The notes under the pieces: model-generated
Databases searched by the model: none
What the model saw: the letters and a program-made list of their open reading frames with translations, nothing else
What the model was told of the DNA's origin: nothing
In this document: in pieces, positions 35,582-40,070 of the stretch
Layout of the letters: the number at the start of each line of letters is the position of its first letter
How positions within the stretch are numbered: position 1 is the stretch's first letter
Assembly: GCF_023895975.1 (NCBI RefSeq)
Contig: NZ_JALBWM010000033.1
Coordinates: 1-40,070, forward strand
Direction of reading: 5' to 3'
DNA from: Microbulbifer okhotskensis
GTDB lineage: Bacteria > Pseudomonadota > Gammaproteobacteria > Pseudomonadales > Cellvibrionaceae
Length of the DNA: 40,070 bases
Program-made: the position numbers and the translations under genes

Positions 35582-36415
35582 ATGATGAACTGTTTCGAAA
35601 ACTTCAGAGTAAAACCCGGCAGTAAGATCCAACTGTCTGAAATAGACCCCAGCTTTAAGCACTGTTATGACAACCGCGAAGAAGCTCTTCCAGAAACCAA
35701 TCGCATGGACGAGCAGATCCGCACCCTCACGTATAAACTCTACGCGGAGCATAAACAATCCCTGCTCATATGCCTCCAGGGCATCGATGCCTCTGGCAAA
35801 GATGGCACTATCAAGCATGTTCTGGGCGCCACAAACCCACAAATGTGCACGGCACTTTCATTCAAAGAGCCGACCCAAGAGGAAAGTGAACATGATTTCC
35901 TGTGGCGTTATCACAAAGTAACCCCCGGCCAAGGTCATATTTCCATATTCAACCGATCTCATTATGAAAGTGTGCTGATAGAGCGAGTTCACAATCTGGT
36001 ACCCGAGAAAGTTTGGTCAGGACGTTACGATCAAATCAATAGTTTTGAAAGTTTACTTACTGGAAGTAATACCTTGGTCCTGAAATTTTTTCTCTATATC
36101 AGCCAGAATGAGCAACTGGATCGATTCAAACAACGCATCGACGACCCCGCCAGACAGTGGAAAATCAGCGAGAGTGATTATACCGAGGCCAAATACTGGG
36201 ATGATTATATTGCTGCATTTGAAAATATGCTAAATCGCTGCAGTACCCAGCATGCACCTTGGTTTATTATCCCTGCGAATCATAAGTGGTTTAGAGATTT
36301 AGCGGTGGCTTCTATAATCGCTGAAGCTCTGAAAAGCCTAAACCCTCAGTTCCCAGCCCCCAGTGTAAACATTGAAGAGATAAAAAATAAGTATCACAAA
36401 CTGAGAGAATCTTAG
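35582..36415 (+). CDS. ppk2: Polyphosphate kinase 2 family protein
   Basis: A 277-residue PPK2-family enzyme, which transfers phosphate between polyphosphate and nucleotides. It has Walker A-like GIDASGKDGTIKHV near residues 65-78, the family stretch GHISIFNRSHYESVLIERVHNL with conserved Arg and Tyr, and ESDYTEAKYWDDY toward the C-terminus. Whether it makes ATP/GTP from polyphosphate or phosphorylates AMP cannot be decided from motifs here. Two ATGs (35582, 35585) are adjacent, and no strong Shine-Dalgarno is seen. Pairing with a proton ATPase suggests an energy-reserve role. Confidence 0.87.
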   Translation: MMNCFENFRVKPGSKIQLSEIDPSFKHCYDNREEALPETNRMDEQIRTLTYKLYAEHKQSLLICLQGIDASGKDGTIKHVLGATNPQMCTALSFKEPTQEESEHDFLWRYHKVTPGQGHISIFNRSHYESVLIERVHNLVPEKVWSGRYDQINSFESLLTGSNTLVLKFFLYISQNEQLDRFKQRIDDPARQWKISESDYTEAKYWDDYIAAFENMLNRCSTQHAPWFIIPANHKWFRDLAVASIIAEALKSLNPQFPAPSVNIEEIKNKYHKLRES

Positions 36416-36454
36416 AGCGTTGATTTCGCCAGCAACTGACTATTGATATAACCG

Positions 36455-36533
36455 CCAGACATAGCGACCTAATAAACACATTAGACCGCTATGCCTGGAA
36501 TTATTACCAATGGTGTACAACGGAGACACCATT
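36455..36533. terminator. Two stem-loops between convergent ppk2 and lipoprotein genes
   Basis: CCAGACATAGCGACCTAAT (36455-36473) pairs with 36480-36498 at 16 of 19 positions around a six-base loop. AATGGTGT / ACACCATT (36509-36516 and 36526-36533) is perfect with a nine-base loop. They fill the 129-base spacer between two convergent genes, as bidirectional terminators do, but no T-run follows either. Confidence 0.55.
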
Positions 36534-36544
36534 AAGGTTAATCG

Positions 36545-38350
36545 TCAGTGCGACTTGAATATTAATATCCTGTTATTAGCCGAATCAGTCACAAATAGAT
36601 TATTCTTGTAACCAAAGACACCAGTGGGCACATTAAGAGTGAAAGCACTTGGCAACTCGCCTTCGTCACTGATGCCATTTTGGTTAGTATCATTTCCAAT
36701 ATTTTTGGTGAAATCACTCTGCCCCAAGACGTAATCTGCAGGAGCATAATTACTTTCTGGCCACTGATTCCAAATCAAAACACGATGATTCTCTGTATCG
36801 GTCACAAATAGCTGAATCCCATTTGACCAGATTCCCATCCATGGAAATAAGAAATCCTTATCAGTTGTGGTATCTCCCCAGTCGTGGTCGCCAAAATCTT
36901 CCTGCCCAAGAACAATATCCGCTGCAACATGATTTTCGGTAGGCAATTGATTCCAGAGTAAAACTCGATTATTGCCACTATCCAGAATCGCGAGTTTTTG
37001 ACCATCACTCCATACTGCACTGGGAAAAGCCAATACCCGAGCGCTAGGCACCTCTTCATCACCTTCAACACCACCATTGAAATAGCAGTTTTCCAACGTC
37101 GGCTGCCCTACAACCAAATCTGCAGGCGCATTGCTATCTGCAGGAATACTATTCCAGATCAAAGCCCGAGAGTTTTCCTCATCCGCCGAAATTACCTTAC
37201 CATCGACCAAAATCGACGTTATCAGCGAATCAGCACTATTACACTCGTTCGCATCTTCATTCCCTGTCCCTAAAATCACCGAAGGTACAGCATCCCCATT
37301 CTGTGGAATAGAATTATAAATTAAAATACGTCCCTCCCCTTCGGCCTGAGAAATTACGAATTTATTGCCATCAACAGTTACCTGGGTCGGAACCTGAAGC
37401 GTTTTCTGCTCATCAGATGAGTCAGTGCTATCTAGGCTATCAACACCAATCCCGAAATCGGCAGGTGCGCCATTTACCGAGGGTATTGCGTTAAACGCTA
37501 AAACCCTGTTATTCCTTTGGTCACTCACAAAGAGCTTTCCATCAGAACTGACCGCAGCCGATGCGATAGGAAAAGCGCCAAGATTTTTGGCACTAAGGCC
37601 TTCGGCTCTACTTGAAAAATCATCTTGACCAACAACCACAGCTGCAGAAGCAAAGTTCTCAAAATACATAGGTACGGTGAAACTGTTATCCAACGTGGTC
37701 ACTGCATTACCGGCAAGATCTTGCACATCGACAATAACACTCCGCCCCTGTCCGGCTATCCAGTATTCTTTAGGGGAAATGCTTAAAGTATCATTTTCAA
37801 CATTACCGGTAGACCAAACAATCTTGTATTCATCCTCAAGCAGTTCCCCTGTTAATTGAAGGCTCTCTGGATTCATGGTTTCAGAAAACTCAATTTTGAT
37901 AGATTCATTTTTTTCCAGGCGAATGGCTTCAGGATAAAATTTCTCTACCGTGGGCGCTACACTCTGAATCCGATACTTGGCCGAAACCTCTGCCATTTTA
38001 TTACCTACTTTATCCTCGGCATTGATCAGCAGAGTCAGCTCCTGCCCCTCACTCCAAATCTCATTAGGCCTCAGTTCCAGAGTATCCTCATCGATTTGAA
38101 ATAACTCTCCAATCCCTTGCATAGCACCGGACAAGGAGATATCTGCTAGATCCACGGGCTCATCAAAATCCAGCTGTACGGTGTCATCCTCCGCAATGAT
38201 GCTACCGCTCAATGGTGCAAGACTGACCTTTGGCGCTGTGGTATCCCCCGTTTCTTCAGGCGATTTATCGCTACCTGATCCACTACCACAGCCATAAAGT
38301 GATGCAGTAATTGCTATACAAAGACTGGCCTTTATAAATTGAGCTTTCAT
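36545..38350 (-). CDS. Lipoprotein with Ig-like domains and six-blade NHL-like propeller
   Basis: A 601-residue protein with a signal peptide and lipobox LYGC, followed by a Gly/Ser spacer. Two bacterial Ig-like domains cover about 38-130 and 131-225 (each ending in VGNKMAEVSAKY or AGNAVTTLDNSF). After that come six propeller units, each with a core like LFVTDTENHRVLIWNQWP: KLFVSDQRNNRVLAFNAIP, KFVISQAEGEGRILIYNSIP, KVISADEENSRALIWNSIP, KLAILDSGNNRVLLWNQLP, QLFVTDTENHRVLIWNQWP and NLFVTDSANNRILIFKSH. Most units also contain AP/GQxDF turns. It should sit on the cell surface or periplasmic face, binding a ligand or surface. GGGGAG is six bases before the ATG. Confidence 0.83.
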   Translation of the reverse strand: MKAQFIKASLCIAITASLYGCGSGSGSDKSPEETGDTTAPKVSLAPLSGSIIAEDDTVQLDFDEPVDLADISLSGAMQGIGELFQIDEDTLELRPNEIWSEGQELTLLINAEDKVGNKMAEVSAKYRIQSVAPTVEKFYPEAIRLEKNESIKIEFSETMNPESLQLTGELLEDEYKIVWSTGNVENDTLSISPKEYWIAGQGRSVIVDVQDLAGNAVTTLDNSFTVPMYFENFASAAVVVGQDDFSSRAEGLSAKNLGAFPIASAAVSSDGKLFVSDQRNNRVLAFNAIPSVNGAPADFGIGVDSLDSTDSSDEQKTLQVPTQVTVDGNKFVISQAEGEGRILIYNSIPQNGDAVPSVILGTGNEDANECNSADSLITSILVDGKVISADEENSRALIWNSIPADSNAPADLVVGQPTLENCYFNGGVEGDEEVPSARVLAFPSAVWSDGQKLAILDSGNNRVLLWNQLPTENHVAADIVLGQEDFGDHDWGDTTTDKDFLFPWMGIWSNGIQLFVTDTENHRVLIWNQWPESNYAPADYVLGQSDFTKNIGNDTNQNGISDEGELPSAFTLNVPTGVFGYKNNLFVTDSANNRILIFKSH

Positions 38351-38530
38351 TTACTTCTCCCCAAGCTAACACTGAAACGCTAATAATTATGCAAATAGGA
38401 ATATCTTCCACCCAAGCCCCTCCCCAATCAACCGAATTTAATCGAATGTCTGGATAAGCCGCCTGAATGGCAGAAATTAATGTAGGGTTATTTTTCCGAG
38501 AAAAAGTGACACACTGGATTCAGTATTGTG

Positions 38531-38549
38531 GATACCACAATGTGGTATC
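38531..38549. promoter_or_regulatory. Perfect inverted repeat upstream of the lipoprotein
   Basis: GATACCAC (38531-38538) and GTGGTATC (38542-38549) are exact inverted arms with a three-base centre. It lies about 180 bases upstream of the lipoprotein start in a 424-base spacer (38351-38774) that shows no convincing gene. It could be an operator or a small hairpin. Confidence 0.4.
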
Positions 38550-38774
38550 TGCGACCTCAAAATCAATCACTTGGTACAGTTTTCACAGAATAGACGCTCT
38601 CCCGCACAGCAATGAACAATATACCTCACAAGCTGAACAGATCCTGAAAGAAGGCCAACCTTTAGAATAGATACGAAGAGAATATTTAAACCAAAAAAAC
38701 CAGGTAGATAAAATCAGGCAAATTAATTATTGCCTCACTGCTAATGGCCAGTAATGGCAACGGCCATAAAGTCA

Positions 38775-39804
38775 CCTAATTACCACCCTTGCCAAGTCAC
38801 ACATAACTGTATATATACAGCTATATCGTTGATTTGCAAGGAAATACGCCATGGCTCGCAACAAGGCACAGTTCCAAAAGGGTATTCGTTTGACCTAATT
38901 CCTTAAAATGTACGGCACCGAGGAACAGTGCTTCGATGCTCTTTGCCGTTGCCGTTGGCCCAATGGCTTTAGTTGTTCTCATTGCGGACATGACAAACAT
39001 TGCGAAATCGCTTATCGCAAACTTAAGCAATGTGATCGGTGTCGACGTCAGACATCAATGACTTCTCGCACGATTTTTGATTCCACGAAGCTCCCTCTTA
39101 CCACCTGGTTTCTCGGTATCTTCCTGATCACCCAGGATAAGCAGGGTATTTCTTGTATGGAGCTAGCTCGTCATCGGGGTATCTCTTACAACGCTGCCTG
39201 GCGTATAAAGCAGAAACTCGTGCAAGTGATGATGGAGCGGGACCAAGGGTACAAACTGTCCGGTATTATTGAGTTGGATGACGCCCATCTCGGTGGTGAA
39301 CGTACTGGATACAAACCGGGGCGCGGAGCCAAAGGTAAAACTCCCTTTGTCGCTGCCGTTGAAACGACCAAGGAAGGACCCCCCACCCGTATTAAGCTCT
39401 CCATTATCAAGGGCTTCAGGCGCAGTGAGATTTCTACCTGGAGCAAAAAGTACCTTTTCAGTGGCAGCACAGTTATCTCAGACAGCCTTCCATGCTTCAG
39501 TGCCATTACAGAGGCCGGTTGCGTGCATGACAAGATTGTTTGTGGTGGTCGCCGGGCTTTTGCTGAAGAGCCTGAGTTCTATTGGGTAAATACAGTACTT
39601 GGTAATTTAAAGAGCGCACTGCGTAGTAGCTACCATACAATTAGACCCAAATATGTGCAGCGCTATTTGGCAGAATTCCAGTACCGATTTAATCGAAGAT
39701 TCAACTTATCGGCACTCATTCCAAGACTTGTTTATGTCTCTCTTCGGACACCACCAATGCCGGAAAAGCTGCTGAAAATTCGCTTAGCCTAAGTGGTAAT
39801 TAGG
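38775..39804 (+). mobile_element. IS1595-family insertion sequence
   Basis: The element is about 1030 bases and bounded by imperfect inverted repeats of 22 bases. The left arm is 38775-38796 and the right arm 39783-39804, which overlaps the end of the transposase gene. The outer 12 bases, CCTAATTACCAC, are identical in both, and 17 of 22 positions match overall. No 8-bp target duplication was found in the adjacent flanks, so the insertion is probably old or the flanks have changed. The contained gene is an IS1595-type transposase interrupted by a stop. Confidence 0.75.
38851..39792 (+). pseudogene. IS1595-family transposase with in-frame stop
   Basis: The expected start is ATG 38851, with AAGGA eight bases upstream, giving MARNKAQFQKGIRLT then a TAA stop at 38896-38898. 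The frame continues without change from 38899 to 39792, with the next ATG at 38908. The long part is typical: a zinc ribbon (CSHCGHDKHC ... CDRCRR), the DDE domain with ELDDAHLGGE and VISDSLPC, and the C-terminal NTVLGNLKSALRSSYHTIRP ... YRFNRRFNL block. Without readthrough only a product starting at 38908 (294 residues) could form, and it has no ribosome-binding site. Probably inactive, though a restart product with all catalytic parts cannot be ruled out. Confidence 0.75.
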
Positions 39805-39844
39805 AAAATCTATATGGGGCTTGATTATCCCAAGGACTTCATAA

Positions 39845-40030
39845 AATGTCTCAGGAACTCACTTCCGTCAAGTTAAGTTTCTGGGTGATAAAGTCCACAT
39901 TTTGTTAAATCATGACTATGGCTTTGGTGGTGAGTATTATATTTCAAATGGGCAGCTTGAGAGATTATTATTCTTGAACGTAGTCGAAAAGCAAAATTTT
40001 CGATTGCTCTTCAGTGGAGGGTGTAAATAA
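39845..40030 (+). other. Unassigned open-frame fragment after the IS
   Basis: From 39845 to the TAA at 40028-40030 one frame is open for 61 codons, reading FLGDKVHILLNHDYGFGGEY and onward, protein-like but with no start codon. An ATG at 39846 lies in another frame and stops after 20 codons. A frameshift near 39870-39900 or a truncated gene could explain this. No family recognised. The remaining bases to 40070 show nothing. Confidence 0.25.
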
Positions 40031-40070
40031 TTCTGTGTAACCGCTCTTGCTAGTGGATTATTGGTAGTCG

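Noticed and set aside
38467..38670. 67-codon plus-strand frame between the lipoprotein and the IS
   Set aside because: No ribosome-binding site and no recognisable features; it spans the GATACCAC inverted repeat. Probably chance.
1..40070. CRISPR array, tRNA, rRNA or riboswitch
   Set aside because: No series of regularly spaced direct repeats, no cloverleaf-like segment with CCA end and no known riboswitch core was recognised by eye. A covariance-model scan would be needed to exclude small RNAs.

Overview
The window looks like a chromosomal segment of a mid-GC gammaproteobacterium, probably a marine Cellvibrionales-type organism (Microbulbifer-like). That is an inference from the gene complement: an MvaT/H-NS-type nucleoid protein, E. 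coli-like CobB, RlmD and MalT, FetAB, a DUF2750 protein, and a SelD fused to an FAD/NAD(P) oxidoreductase. No rRNA, tRNA, CRISPR or prophage was seen. The only mobile element is an IS1595-type insertion sequence at the right end.

Layout, left to right. 1-4.0 kb: a small lipoprotein, a FetA/FetB-type ABC transporter operon, and three small minus-strand genes (membrane protein, GFA/CENP-V-fold zinc protein, exported protein). 4.0-9.3 kb: one giant minus-strand gene for a 1750-residue envelope protein with an N-terminal membrane anchor, a DUF748 (AsmA-like) region and an OmpA-like C-terminus. All 24 cysteines of its first 1250 residues fall into 12 regularly spaced pairs. 9.5-14.2 kb: plus-strand redox genes, namely the oxidoreductase-SelD fusion, a type II NADH dehydrogenase and the CobB sirtuin. 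14.2-18.3 kb: an exported histidine phosphatase, an MvaT-like nucleoid protein with a convincing terminator, a CBS-pair protein, and an SLC13-family permease whose leader carries a perfect 12-bp inverted repeat. 18.7-19.7 kb: a small caspase-fold (clan CD) protease-like protein and a small unknown ORF. 19.8-20.9 kb: mnmH, which uses the selenophosphate made by SelD.

20.9-27.6 kb is a run of minus-strand housekeeping and accessory genes: SDR oxidoreductase, VOC protein, DUF2750, RlmD, a YgjP-type metallopeptidase, a hotdog thioesterase, a DUF2799 lipoprotein, a GloC-type metallo-beta-lactamase-fold hydrolase and an alpha/beta-hydrolase-like protein. 28.0-32.7 kb is a maltose/maltodextrin unit: a full-length MalT activator followed by a GH13 alpha-glucosidase, with an exact match to the MalT-box consensus between them and a strong terminator after it. 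32.9-36.4 kb holds a P3A-type proton-pumping ATPase and a PPK2 polyphosphate kinase. 36.5-38.4 kb is a lipoprotein with two Ig-like domains and a six-blade NHL-like propeller. 38.8-39.8 kb is the IS1595-type element, whose transposase has an in-frame stop after codon 15. The last 260 bases hold only an unassigned open-frame fragment.

Functionally, SelD and MnmH form a selenouridine-tRNA pathway (no selA or selB here). MalT with the alpha-glucosidase forms a regulon pair. The NADH dehydrogenase, sirtuin, proton ATPase and polyphosphate kinase are all energy-metabolism genes. The least explained items are the cysteine-pair array in the giant envelope protein, the protease-like orphan, and several perfect inverted repeats in intergenic regions.
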